A DNA stretch of 14,960 nt from Gammaproteobacteria bacterium (GCA_020027635.1 JAHKKL010000011.1:1-14960); one strand, 5' to 3'. Counted from the stretch's first letter, positions 1 through 7,693 are shown. Notes: a model not told the origin generated them from the sequence alone. Program-made: numbers and translations.

Positions 1-1179
1 CCAGAACACGGCGCTGGAGAGGAGGAAATTCTTCACCTCGTTGCGGCCGAAATTGTAGATCAGGGTCGACCAGTCGAGATGCTCGCCGCGGCGCGGGTCG
101 GCGTGTTCATAGAGGGGCGTGCCGTCGAAACGCGCCAGGCCGTGGGCATCCTTGGGAAAGTGGGCCGGCACCCAGTCCAGAAGCACGCCGACGCCGTTCT
201 GATGGCACACGTCCACGAAATAGCGGAAGTCATCGGGGGTTCCGTAGCGGCTGGTCGGCGCGAAATAACCGGTCGTCTGGTAACCCCAGGACGGGTCGTA
301 GGGATGCTCGGTGATGGGCAGCAGTTCGATGTGGGTAAAGCCCAGCTCCTTCACATAGCCGACCAGGCGCTCGGCGAGCTGCCGGTAGCTGAGGAACTCC
401 CCTTCCGGTCCGCGCTGCCAGGAACCGAGGTGCACCTCGTAGACCGACATCGGGGTGTGCTGCCAGTCAACCCTCGGCAGGCGCTCCATCCAGACCTGGT
501 CCCCCCAGGAATAGGAAGAAGCTTCGGATATGATCGTGGCGGTTTTCGGGCGCAGCTCGCAGGCCTGCGCATAGGGATCGGCCTTGGTGATGATTTCGCC
601 GCTGTGGCGGTTGCGGATCTCGTATTTGTACAGGCATCCCGGCGCGAGCTCCGGGATGAACAGCTCCCACACACCGCTGCCGCCGCGCACGCGCATCGGG
701 TGCCGGCGCCCGTCCCAGCGGTTGAAATCGCCGATCACACTGACCCGTTCCGCGTTCGGCGCCCAGACGGCGAACAGGATGCCGGCGACGCTGCCCACCT
801 GGTGCGGGTGGGCGCCCATGAAGCGGTAGGCATGGCGGTGTCTGCCTTCCCCGAACAGATGCAGGTCGAAATCGGTAAGCTGGGGCGGAAAACTGTAAGG
901 GTCGTGGGCGATATGCTCCCGGTGGCTGCTGTCGCGCCAGATCAGCCGGTACTGATCGGGCACGGTGCCGGAGGCGCCGCGCCATTCGAACAGGTCGGTC
1001 TCGGGTATCCGCTCCAGAGGCAGGTTACCCTCGGCGATGGCGACTTCGGCCACATCCGGTAGATAGACCCTGACCAGGTCCTTGCCGTTCTCGGCATGCT
1101 TGCCGAGCACGGCGAACGGGTCATGGTGGCAAGCCTTGGTGATCCGTTCAAGCTCGCTCTGGAGACGGTTTCTATGCAT
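1..1179 (-). CDS. glgB: 1,4-alpha-glucan branching enzyme, N-terminal part (cut by left edge)
   Basis: GlgB makes the alpha-1,6 branches of glycogen in the cytoplasm by moving short alpha-1,4 chains. The 393 visible codons show the GlgB-specific start HDPFAVLGKH (residues 19-28), a CBM48-type module with FAVWAPNAERVSVIGDFNRWDG (split here as FAVWAPNAERVSV, about 136-148, and IGDFNRWDG, 149-157), YEVHLGSW at 247-254, and GH13 region I DWVPAHFP at 335-342. The region I position equals that in E. coli GlgB, so the protein is collinear with the family (usual length about 730 aa). The catalytic nucleophile and acid/base lie beyond the window. Two tandem ATGs occur (1182 and 1179). I chose 1179 because GAGGA sits six bases upstream of it; the other is equally in frame. 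The reading frame is intact. No other glycogen gene is visible. Confidence 0.95.
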   Translation of the reverse strand, partial: MHRNRLQSELERITKACHHDPFAVLGKHAENGKDLVRVYLPDVAEVAIAEGNLPLERIPETDLFEWRGASGTVPDQYRLIWRDSSHREHIAHDPYSFPPQLTDFDLHLFGEGRHRHAYRFMGAHPHQVGSVAGILFAVWAPNAERVSVIGDFNRWDGRRHPMRVRGGSGVWELFIPELAPGCLYKYEIRNRHSGEIITKADPYAQACELRPKTATIISEASSYSWGDQVWMERLPRVDWQHTPMSVYEVHLGSWQRGPEGEFLSYRQLAERLVGYVKELGFTHIELLPITEHPYDPSWGYQTTGYFAPTSRYGTPDDFRYFVDVCHQNGVGVLLDWVPAHFPKDAHGLARFDGTPLYEHADPRRGEHLDWSTLIYNFGRNEVKNFLLSSAVFW

Positions 1180-1466
1180 CATGATTCCTCGTGTGTAAGT
1201 CCTGAAGTTGGTCGGGGCACATTTTACACATTTGTGATGCTGGATTACTTCATTTTTGGCTCAACATGCCGGTCATGTCTGCGGCTGGCGCACCGGTTCG
1301 CAACGCTCATGCCCCTTGCCCGTGTGACTGCAGGCAGGCAGGAATGTGCTGCCGGGGCTGAGGTGATGGAAATCAGGCAGTTATAGCCAGGGGCACCCGG
1401 AGGAATCCGGTTTTCCCGCGAGTCCGGAAAAGAGCACGGTAACATACACTGCAGGATCAGGCTCCC

Positions 1467-1510
1467 CGGACATCGTTCAACCGGCTCGATTGGACCCGTT
1501 GGGATGTCCG
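1467..1510. repeat. Inverted repeat CGGACATC / GATGTCCG
   Basis: The arms 1467-1474 and 1503-1510 are perfect 8-bp reverse complements. Inside them CAAC/GTTG and further partial pairing continue the stem to a small GATT loop, so the whole 44 bp can fold into a long interrupted hairpin. Neither strand has a T-run just 3' of the stem, so it is not a standard intrinsic terminator. Its role is unknown. Confidence 0.55.
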
Positions 1511-1538
1511 AAAAATACGCATCGATTGCCTGAACAGC

Positions 1539-1563
1539 CTTGCCGGTGGCCCGTCACGGCAAG
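1539..1563 (-). terminator. Possible hairpin terminator after the Pat-like gene (no T-run)
   Basis: CTTGCCG and CGGCAAG form a perfect 7-bp stem with an 11-base loop, starting about ten bases after the TAA of the minus-strand gene. No run of T follows, so it may be a weak terminator or a 3'-end stabilising structure. Confidence 0.35.
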
Positions 1564-1572
1564 CCCCTGCCG

Positions 1573-4257
1573 TTACACCAGGCTCTTCCTCAGGAACACC
1601 ACCTCGTCCTCGCGCCGGATCACGCTGTTGAACCCGCGCTTGTGGAACAGGGACAACATGCGCATGTTCTCCGGGTCGGTCTCGGCGACAACTTCCGAGA
1701 TACCCCAGCGGGCGGCAAGCACCAGGCAATAATCCAGCAGCAGGGCGCCCACCCCCTTTCCCTGCCAGGGATCAGGCACGAGCACGGCGTATTCGGCCGT
1801 TTCATGGTTCAGATCGGTGATCAGCTGCCCGACACCGATCAGGCGGCGCACATTGTCCACCCGGGTCTCCACGACCATCGCCAGTTCGCGTTCGTAATCG
1901 ATCGTGCAATATTTAACCGCCATCTGATGGGTCGCTTGCTTGAAGATCGAGCGGAAACGGAACCGGATGGATTCGGAGGATGAACTGGCGATCAGTTCCT
2001 GCCAGAGCGGTTCATCTTCGGGGCGGATCGGCCGCAGGGTGACCTGGGTGCCGTCGCGCAGCCGCGGCCGGCGTATGAACTGTTCCGGATAGGGCCGTAT
2101 CGCCAGGTGTTCGTAGGGTTCCCGCGAGACCTGATCGGTCGCCCCATCGAGCACCGCCGCGGCATCGAGCGCGATCACGCCATCGGGTGTCGCGAGCAGC
2201 GGGTTGATGTCGAATTCCCGGATCTCGGGGTAATCGGCGATCAGGCAGGAGAAGCGGATCATCACCTCGATAAGATGGTCGATGTTCACGGCGGGGCGGC
2301 CCCGATAACCCTGCAGCACGGGCCAGCAGCGCAAGGATTCCACCATATTGCGCGCCAGGCGTTCGTTGAGTGGCGGCAGCCCGAGGGCATGGTCGCAATA
2401 GACCTCGGTCGCGACACCGCCGAGGCCGACCATGATGACGGGGCCGAAGGTGGGATCCTTGCTCGCGCCGAGGATCATTTCCAGCCCGTCCTTGGGGCAC
2501 ATCATACGCTGCAGCGTCACCCCGTCGACGCGCGCGGCGAGCTTATCGGCGCGCAGCCGCAGCAGCATGGCTTCATAGGCCTCGCGCACGGCCTGCGCAT
2601 CCTTGAGGTCCAGCGCCACGCCGCCGATGTCGATCTTGTGCAATATCTCGGGGGAACGCAATTTGAGCACCACGGGGTAGCCGATCTGTGCGGCGGCCGC
2701 GACCGCCTCATCGGCGCTGTGCGCGATGCAGGTGTCGCACACGGGTATGTCATAGGCCTTCAGCAGGTGCTTGGCCTCGTTTTCCGTCAGGGAGCCGCGT
2801 TGCTGCATGCAGGCGTGGAAGCGTTTGGCCAGCTTCTTGCGGTGCACCGTGAAACGGATCGGCAACTCGCGCGGCGTCTCGTACAGGATCTCCAGATGGT
2901 GGGCATAGGACACGAGGTGCATGAACGCGCGGATGGCCTGTTCGGGCGTGGCGTGTGCCGGCACGCCGGCGTGGGTCAGGTAATGGATGTCCTTCCTCGC
3001 CCTGGCTCCACCCATCCAGGCGGCGAATAGCGGCTTGCGGCTGTGCTCTGCCGCCTGAACCACGACCTCGGCCACGGTCCTGGAATCGATACCCGGCTGA
3101 CTGGCGCAGATCACCAGGATGGCGTCGATACCGGGGTCCTGCTGCACGATATCGAGCGCCGCGGCAAACCGTTCCGGACCGGCGGCATCCAGCAGATCGA
3201 CCGGATTGCCGTGCGACCAGCATTCGGGAAGGACCCGGTTCAACTGTGCCATGGACTCCTCGCTCAGTACCGCCAGCTTTCCCCGGCGCGAGAGCAGCGC
3301 ATCGGCGGCGATGATCGCGGGGCCGCCGGCATTGCCGATGATCGCCAGCCGGGACCCTTCCGGCAGGCGCTGGGATGCCAGGATCTCGGCGACATCGAAT
3401 ATGTCATCGAGCTCCGAGACCCGCACGACCCCGGCGCGCTCGAACACGGCGCTGTAGACGGCGTCCTCGCCGGCGATGGCGCCGGTGTGGGAGAGCGCGG
3501 CCCGTGCCGATCCCTCGAAGCGGCCGGACTTGTAGGCGACGATCGGCTTGGAACAGGCGAAGGAGCGGGCCGCCGACATGAAACGGCGCGCGTGCCGTAT
3601 CGACTGGACATAGAGAATGATGGCTTTGGTATTGGGATCGGTTCCCAGATAATCGATCAGGTCGCCGTAACCGATATCGAGATTGTTGCCCAGGGAGGCG
3701 AACAGGGAGAATCCGACGCCGGTATCCGACGCCCAGTCCAGGATCGCATTGGATAGCGAATGGGATTGTGAAATGAAGGCCAGATGCCCCGGTTTCGCGG
3801 CGGCCACCGCCTGGCTGGCATTGAGTCCGATGTCCGGGACGATGATGCCGAGAGAATTCGGACCGACGATGCGCATGTGTTCAAACCGGCGGGCGACTTC
3901 GGCGATCTCCTCTTCCAGCCGTCTGCCCTGCGCATCGGCCTCGCGGAAGCCGCTGGAGAGGATGACCACACCCATGATGCCCGCCTCGCCGCATTCCTGC
4001 ACGACCCGGGGGACATCCCGCGCCGGCGTGCAGATCACCGCCAGGTCCGGGATTTTTGGAAGACTGGCGAGATCCGGATAGGTGGGAACGCCGCTGACCG
4101 ATTCGACGCTGAAGCTGACGGGGTAAACGATGCCGCGAAATCCGGCGCCGAGAAGATTCGACAATACCCGCCTCCCGAGATCCGCCGGGGCCTTATCGAT
4201 CCCGATCAGGACCACCCGTCGCGGTTTGAAGATCTTCTCAAGGTTGCGAATGCTCAC
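1573..4257 (-). CDS. Pat/PatZ-type protein: ADP-forming acyl-CoA synthetase-like domains fused to a GNAT acetyltransferase
   Basis: This 894-aa protein has the domain order of the bacterial protein lysine acetyltransferase Pat/PatZ (886 aa in E. coli). A CoA-binding domain (about 1-140) is followed by succinyl-CoA-ligase-like domains (about 145-460), an ATP-grasp domain (about 490-705, with LKLRSPEILHKIDIGGV at 531-547 and FDINPL at 682-687) and a C-terminal GNAT domain (about 735-894, acetyl-CoA loop QGKGVG at 832-837). Pat acetylates lysines of metabolic enzymes such as acetyl-CoA synthetase. His257 in SHTGAIAGEDAVY lies in the tract that holds the phosphohistidine in ADP-forming acetyl-CoA synthetases, so synthetase activity cannot be excluded. 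I chose the GTG at 4257 because the frame upstream runs into phaR in another frame. The spacing of 122 bp from phaR allows either co-transcription or its own promoter. Target proteins cannot be read from sequence. Confidence 0.88.
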   Translation of the reverse strand: MSIRNLEKIFKPRRVVLIGIDKAPADLGRRVLSNLLGAGFRGIVYPVSFSVESVSGVPTYPDLASLPKIPDLAVICTPARDVPRVVQECGEAGIMGVVILSSGFREADAQGRRLEEEIAEVARRFEHMRIVGPNSLGIIVPDIGLNASQAVAAAKPGHLAFISQSHSLSNAILDWASDTGVGFSLFASLGNNLDIGYGDLIDYLGTDPNTKAIILYVQSIRHARRFMSAARSFACSKPIVAYKSGRFEGSARAALSHTGAIAGEDAVYSAVFERAGVVRVSELDDIFDVAEILASQRLPEGSRLAIIGNAGGPAIIAADALLSRRGKLAVLSEESMAQLNRVLPECWSHGNPVDLLDAAGPERFAAALDIVQQDPGIDAILVICASQPGIDSRTVAEVVVQAAEHSRKPLFAAWMGGARARKDIHYLTHAGVPAHATPEQAIRAFMHLVSYAHHLEILYETPRELPIRFTVHRKKLAKRFHACMQQRGSLTENEAKHLLKAYDIPVCDTCIAHSADEAVAAAAQIGYPVVLKLRSPEILHKIDIGGVALDLKDAQAVREAYEAMLLRLRADKLAARVDGVTLQRMMCPKDGLEMILGASKDPTFGPVIMVGLGGVATEVYCDHALGLPPLNERLARNMVESLRCWPVLQGYRGRPAVNIDHLIEVMIRFSCLIADYPEIREFDINPLLATPDGVIALDAAAVLDGATDQVSREPYEHLAIRPYPEQFIRRPRLRDGTQVTLRPIRPEDEPLWQELIASSSSESIRFRFRSIFKQATHQMAVKYCTIDYERELAMVVETRVDNVRRLIGVGQLITDLNHETAEYAVLVPDPWQGKGVGALLLDYCLVLAARWGISEVVAETDPENMRMLSLFHKRGFNSVIRREDEVVFLRKSLV

Positions 4258-4379
4258 GACTCTCTGTCCGTCCGCCTGCCCCCCGCTCCCTTTCAAATGG
4301 ATGGTAGTACCGCTATCCAGCGAAGTCCATTTCACGGCTACGGTGGCGGCCGCACCCGCCTGCCTGTGCCGCCCGGGCG

Positions 4380-4871
4380 TCAATGATCGTTCTCGTCCTT
4401 GCGCGCTGGGCCTGCGGCCGAGGAAATGAAGGTCCTGAACAGGTCCTGCTGCATGTCCCTCCACAGCGTCAGGTTCCGCTCCGCCATCTCCTTCCATACC
4501 GATGACGGAGCAGCACTCAGCAGGCTCTGCATCTGGTCCTGCAGGACCGTCTGCTCCTTGATGAAGAAATCCATGCTCTTCTCGAGATAGGCGCCCACGA
4601 ACGCCTGCAGGTTGTCGCCGTAGTAGCGGATCAGTTGTTCAAGGAGGCGCGTACTGAGTATGGGCTGCCCCTTTTCCTCCTGCTCGACGATGATCTGCAG
4701 CAGGATGCTGCGCGTGATATCTTCGCCGCCCTGGGCGTCGACGACGCGAATAGGCCTGCTGTCCATCACCAGCTGCCGGATATCCTCCAGCGCCACGTAG
4801 CGGCTCTCTTCCGTGTCGTAGAGACGACGGTTCGCGTATTTCTTGATTACCCGCTCTTCCGCCACGGTCAT
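4380..4871 (-). CDS. phaR: Polyhydroxyalkanoate synthesis regulator PhaR
   Basis: This 163-aa protein carries the PHB/PHA accumulation regulator DNA-binding domain at its N-terminus, with VIKKYANRRLYDTEESRYV (residues 8-26), followed by the PHB_acc-type region (about 60-115). PhaR proteins bind both DNA and PHB: when polymer appears PhaR moves onto the granule and phasin and synthase genes are derepressed. The ATG at 4871 is 17 bases after the phaB stop on the same strand, so the two are probably translated from one mRNA; the ribosome site is weak, in line with coupling. A longer in-frame start upstream would lie inside phaB and is not used. Likely targets here are the palindromes at 7476-7490 and 7629-7643. 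Family assignment is firm; the targets are inferred. Confidence 0.95.
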   Translation of the reverse strand: MTVAEERVIKKYANRRLYDTEESRYVALEDIRQLVMDSRPIRVVDAQGGEDITRSILLQIIVEQEEKGQPILSTRLLEQLIRYYGDNLQAFVGAYLEKSMDFFIKEQTVLQDQMQSLLSAAPSSVWKEMAERNLTLWRDMQQDLFRTFISSAAGPARKDENDH

Positions 4872-4888
4872 CGTCCGGCGCGTGCGCG

Positions 4889-5632
4889 TCAGCTCATGTA
4901 GTGGCCACCGTTCACCGGAATATTGGCCCCGGTGATGAAATCCGCATCCTCCGCCGCCAGGAATACCACGACGCGGGCGATATCGGCTGGCCGGCCGAGC
5001 CGCGCCCTCGGTATCTGGGCAATGATCTGCTGGCGCACCTCCTCCGGCACGGCGTTGACCATCGGAGACTCGATATACCCCGGTGAAATGGTGTTGGCGG
5101 TCACGTTCTTGCGCGCCCCTTCCTGCGCCAGCGACATGGTGAAGCCGTGGATGCCCGCCTTGGAGGCGGAATAATTGGTCTGCCCGAACTGGCCCTTCTG
5201 GCCGTTGATCGACGAGATGCTGATCACCCGCCCGAAACCGCGGTCCAACATGCCCTCGATGACATTGCGCGTGGCATTGAACACGCTGTCGAGATTCGAC
5301 TGGATCACCGCATGCCACTGCTCCGGAGTCATCTTGCGCAGGCTGGCGTCGCGGGTGATGCCGGCAACGTTGACCAATACATCGGCGGGACCCACCTGCT
5401 GCACCGCCGTCCTGATCGCCGCCGCCGTCGCCTCGAAGTCAGCGAGGTCGCAGGGCACGACCACGATGTCATATCCCGCCTGCTTCTGCGCGGCCTGCCA
5501 GGATTTGGCGGCATCCGCTTCCGCGGGAAGGCACGTCGCCACCACCCGGTGACCCGCCGCGCCCAGTTGCCTGCAGATCTCCGTACCGATGGTGCCGGTA
5601 CCGCCAGTAACCAATGCTACCCGTTGTGACAT
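4889..5632 (-). CDS. phaB: Acetoacetyl-CoA reductase (NADPH-dependent SDR)
   Basis: PhaB reduces acetoacetyl-CoA to (R)-3-hydroxybutyryl-CoA, the monomer for PHB. The 247-aa protein is a classical short-chain dehydrogenase. It has a nucleotide-binding VTGGTGTIG (residues 8-16), NVAG (88-91), a catalytic Ser141, Tyr154 and Lys158 in SISSINGQKGQFGQTNYSAS (138-157) plus the following K, and SPGYIESPM (183-191). The INGQKGQFGQTNYSASKAG tract is characteristic of PhaB rather than the related fatty-acid enzyme FabG. The start has CAGGAG eight bases upstream. It lies between phaA (49-bp gap) and phaR (17-bp gap) on the same strand, which supports its role as the second step of PHB synthesis. Confidence 0.95.
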   Translation of the reverse strand: MSQRVALVTGGTGTIGTEICRQLGAAGHRVVATCLPAEADAAKSWQAAQKQAGYDIVVVPCDLADFEATAAAIRTAVQQVGPADVLVNVAGITRDASLRKMTPEQWHAVIQSNLDSVFNATRNVIEGMLDRGFGRVISISSINGQKGQFGQTNYSASKAGIHGFTMSLAQEGARKNVTANTISPGYIESPMVNAVPEEVRQQIIAQIPRARLGRPADIARVVVFLAAEDADFITGANIPVNGGHYMS

Positions 5633-5681
5633 AGTGTCAGCTCCTGATGTGGTTTCATTTTGTTCTATCCGATACCTTCGG

Positions 5682-6860
5682 CTAGCGCTCGACGGCGAGC
5701 GTCACACCCTGCCCGCCGCCGATGCACAGGGTCGCGAGCCCCTTGCGTGCATCCCGCTTGCGCATTTCGTGCAGCAGGGTCACCAGAATCCGCGTGCCCG
5801 AGGCCCCGATCGGGTGCCCCAGGGCGATGGCGCCGCCGTTGACATTCACCTTCTTCGGGTCCAGTCCAAGTTCCCGGCCGACCGCGAGGGAAACGGCGGC
5901 AAACGCCTCGTTGGCCTCGACGAGATCAAGATCGTCAATGCTCCAGCCGGCCTTGTCCAGACAGCGCCGGGTGGCGGGAACCGGTCCCATGCCCATATAG
6001 GCGGGATCGACGCCGGCATTGCTGTAGGCCACGATGGATGCCAGGGGCTCCAGGCCGAGTTCACGAGCCATGCGGGCCGAGGTGACCAGCACGGCGGCGG
6101 CCCCGTCATTGATGCCGGAGGAATTGCCGGGGGTGACCGTGCCGTCCGGGCGGAACGCCGGCTTCAGTTTCGCCAGTGTCTCGACGGTGGTACCGTGCCG
6201 GGGAAATTCATCGGTAGTGAAAACCAGCGGTTCCTGCTTGTGGCGTGGTATCTCGAACGGGATGATTTCATCGGTGAAGCGGTTGGCCTTTTGCGCCGCC
6301 TCCGCCTTCTGCTGGGAAGCGGCGGCAAAGGCATCCTGTTCCTCGCGGGTGAGGTGATAGCGGTCCACCAGGTTCTCGGCGGTACAGCCCATGTGGTAGT
6401 CGTTGAAGATGTCCCACAACCCCTCGTTGATCATGCTGTCGATCAATTTCCATTCACCCATACGCATGCCGGTGCGGGAACCTGGCAGGACGTGCGGCGC
6501 CAGATTCATGTTTTCCTGTCCGCCTGCCACGATGATCTCCGCATCACCGCAGCGAATTGCCTGCACGGCAAGCTGGACGGACTTCAGCCCGCTGCCGCAC
6601 ACCTTGTTGATCGTCATGGACGGAATGTCGACCGGCAGCCCGGCGCCGATTGCCGCCTGGCGGGCCGGATTCTGGCCGGCGCCCGCCGTGAGCACCTGGC
6701 CCATGATGACCTCGTCCACCCGGGCGGCGTCCACTCCGGTGCGTTCCAGCAAGGCGGCGATCACCCGTGCACCCAGTTTGTGTGCCGGAATCTCGGCCAG
6801 CGTTCCTCCGAATTTCCCAATGGCGGTTCGTACCGCATCGACAATGACTACGTCTTCCAT
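5682..6860 (-). CDS. phaA: Acetyl-CoA C-acetyltransferase (biosynthetic thiolase)
   Basis: PhaA condenses two acetyl-CoA into acetoacetyl-CoA, the first step of PHB synthesis. The 392-aa length is standard. The acylated nucleophile Cys88 lies in INKVCGSGLKSVQ (84-96). His349 lies in NGGAIALGHPIGASGTR (341-357) and the second catalytic Cys379 in CIGGGQG (379-385); all are intact. The ATG at 6860 is preceded by GAGG with an eight-base gap. The gene is followed at 49 bp by phaB. A candidate promoter lies at 6914-6943, so phaA may be transcribed both on its own and by read-through from the phasin gene 203 bp upstream. The context (phaB, phaR, phaEC) makes a biosynthetic rather than degradative role likely. 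Confidence 0.96.
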   Translation of the reverse strand: MEDVVIVDAVRTAIGKFGGTLAEIPAHKLGARVIAALLERTGVDAARVDEVIMGQVLTAGAGQNPARQAAIGAGLPVDIPSMTINKVCGSGLKSVQLAVQAIRCGDAEIIVAGGQENMNLAPHVLPGSRTGMRMGEWKLIDSMINEGLWDIFNDYHMGCTAENLVDRYHLTREEQDAFAAASQQKAEAAQKANRFTDEIIPFEIPRHKQEPLVFTTDEFPRHGTTVETLAKLKPAFRPDGTVTPGNSSGINDGAAAVLVTSARMARELGLEPLASIVAYSNAGVDPAYMGMGPVPATRRCLDKAGWSIDDLDLVEANEAFAAVSLAVGRELGLDPKKVNVNGGAIALGHPIGASGTRILVTLLHEMRKRDARKGLATLCIGGGQGVTLAVER

Positions 6861-6913
6861 TGTTTGGACCTCAGTTGAGCGAAATGAGACCGCCTGCCCC
6901 GCGGCGGCACGCT

Positions 6914-6943
6914 ATTGTAGGTGATGTTTCGCGCGACTGTTAC
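6914..6943 (-). promoter_or_regulatory. Candidate sigma-70 promoter for phaA
   Basis: Read on the minus strand, GTAACA (6943-6938, four of six matches to TTGACA) and TACAAT (6919-6914, five of six matches to TATAAT) are separated by 18 bases. Transcription would begin near 6907, about 47 bases before the phaA start. The match is moderate and no experiment supports it. Confidence 0.4.
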
Positions 6944-7000
6944 AAAAACAACCTGGCATCCACGGACAGATTGCCTGTCTGCGGGCTGACGTAGAATACC

Positions 7001-7034
7001 GTCTCGTGCCGGTCGATGCACCCCGGCACGGGAC
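7001..7034. repeat. Strong hairpin between the phasin gene and phaA
   Basis: GTCTCGTGCCGG (7001-7012) and CCGGCACGGGAC (7023-7034) pair over 12 positions with one imperfect pair (T-G on the plus strand, C-A on the minus). The loop is ten bases. On the minus strand it begins 29 bases after the phasin stop. It is followed by GGTATTCTACG, with no T-run. It may cap the 3' end of an abundant phasin mRNA or partly end transcription before phaA. Confidence 0.55.
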
Positions 7035-7063
7035 CTCAAGAGTGAAAATCGGGCGTTGTGCGG

Positions 7064-7414
7064 CTAGCCGGCCTTTGCGCCAGCCGTCGCCTTCTTGGCA
7101 GCTTCCTCCGCCCATTCCGTGACGGACTGTTGTGTCTCCGTGGCGATCCTGGCGAATTCCTGGGCCCGGTTGATGAGTCGCTCACCGAACTCGGACACGA
7201 GTTTCCCCTGCTCCGTGAGCAGATCTTCCGGATTCTCGGCCGCGCCCATGATCGTTGCCTGCTTGGTGCCCAGATCAAGATAGTCGCGGGCCACATCCAG
7301 CTGTTGGCGGGCGACGCGCTCCATGGCGCGCACGGTAATTTCATTAAGCCGCATCATCGGCTCCACGGCATTCTTGCTGAGTTTCAGCCATTCATCGAAG
7401 ATTTCTTTCTTCAT
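7064..7414 (-). CDS. Phasin (PHA granule-associated protein)
   Basis: This 116-aa, Ala-, Glu- and Lys-rich protein matches the phasin family in size and character. It opens with KKEIFDEWLKLSKNAVEPMM, is predicted almost all helical, has no signal peptide and ends in an Ala/Lys-rich tail. Phasins coat PHB granules, limit their fusion and keep other proteins off the surface. I chose the ATG at 7414 because AGGAGG stands ten bases upstream; an in-frame ATG 23 codons earlier would start within the operator and -10 region. Transcription is likely from the promoter at 7487-7515, controlled by PhaR through the palindrome at 7476-7490. The gene name phaP would be usual, but several phasin types exist, so I leave the symbol empty. 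Confidence 0.85.
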   Translation of the reverse strand: MKKEIFDEWLKLSKNAVEPMMRLNEITVRAMERVARQQLDVARDYLDLGTKQATIMGAAENPEDLLTEQGKLVSEFGERLINRAQEFARIATETQQSVTEWAEEAAKKATAGAKAG

Positions 7415-7475
7415 GGTAGTAACCTCCTGTTTAGAACTGGGATCACCAGTTGTCGTTAATGGATAAATTCTTATC

Positions 7476-7490
7476 TGCTGCAATGCAGCA
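7476..7490. promoter_or_regulatory. Perfect 15-bp palindrome, candidate PhaR operator at the phasin promoter
   Basis: TGCTGCAATGCAGCA has perfect 7-bp arms around a central base. It contains CTGC-N3-GCAG (7478-7488), the motif described for PhaR in Rhodobacter and Paracoccus. It overlaps the phasin -10 box and the expected transcription start, a fitting place for a repressor. Confidence 0.75.
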
Positions 7491-7515
7491 TAGTTTTAGC
7501 GAGCGCTATTGTCAA
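7487..7515 (-). promoter_or_regulatory. Sigma-70 promoter of the phasin gene
   Basis: On the minus strand a perfect TTGACA (7515-7510) and TATGCT (7492-7487, four of six) are separated by exactly 17 bases. The expected start near 7480 lies inside the PhaR-like palindrome and gives a leader of about 65 bases before the phasin ATG. Confidence 0.75.
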
Positions 7516-7628
7516 GGGCTTCTGATACATGGAGATATCTTTTTTACTGATATATAAGTGATTTATTATTTATATTTATTACTTTGAGCACATTTGTCAA
7601 ATCAGTATGAAATATTCCTTTCCATTAT

Positions 7629-7643
7629 TGTTGCATTGCAATA
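7629..7643. promoter_or_regulatory. Second PhaR-like site at the phaE promoter
   Basis: TGTTGCATTGCAATA agrees at 12 of 15 positions with the minus-strand reading of the phasin operator (TGCTGCATTGCAGCA) and contains the perfect 11-bp palindrome TTGCATTGCAA (7631-7641). It covers the -35 box of the phaE promoter, so a bound protein would compete with RNA polymerase. Confidence 0.6.
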
Positions 7644-7658
7644 AGCTGCTGCTATACT
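7631..7658 (+). promoter_or_regulatory. Sigma-70 promoter of phaEC
   Basis: TTGCAT (7631-7636, four of six) and TATACT (7653-7658, five of six) are 16 bases apart. Transcription would begin near 7665, leaving a leader of about 30 bases that holds the GGAGG (7681-7685) of phaE. The surrounding 7500-7660 is strongly AT-rich compared with the neighbouring genes. Confidence 0.65.
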
Positions 7659-7693
7659 ATTTCATAAACCCTGTTTTTCCGGAGGATACTCAA

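Larger units (their letters stand above)
1183..1572. other. 390-bp gap between glgB and the Pat-like gene, no gene seen
   Basis: No reading frame here has both a credible ribosome site and coding character. On the minus strand the stretch carries the end of the Pat-like transcript and the leader of glgB. A -10-like TAAAAT occurs about 40 bases upstream of the glgB start, but I see no convincing -35. Two inverted repeats are listed separately (1467-1510 and 1539-1563). A short GCAG tandem lies near 1330-1343. Confidence 0.5.

Noticed and set aside
79..1062. 327-codon plus-strand frame opposite glgB
   Set aside because: It is antisense to a clear GH13 protein and its translation resembles no protein family; high GC keeps such frames open.
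4258..4497. 80-codon N-terminal extension of the Pat-like frame
   Set aside because: It overlaps phaR in another frame, is low in family-like sequence, and the GTG at 4257 gives the usual Pat length.
4872..5318. Longer in-frame start of phaR inside phaB
   Set aside because: The extension is the shadow of phaB; conserved PhaR sequence starts only after the ATG at 4871.
5589..6878. 429-codon plus-strand frame opposite phaA
   Set aside because: It is the antisense shadow of a fully conserved thiolase.
7415..7483. 23-codon extension of the phasin
   Set aside because: It would start in the operator next to the -10 box and has no ribosome site; the ATG at 7414 has AGGAGG.
7607..7693. 29-codon extension of PhaE
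   Set aside because: It begins upstream of the phaE promoter and lacks a ribosome site, while the ATG at 7694 has GGAGG at good spacing.
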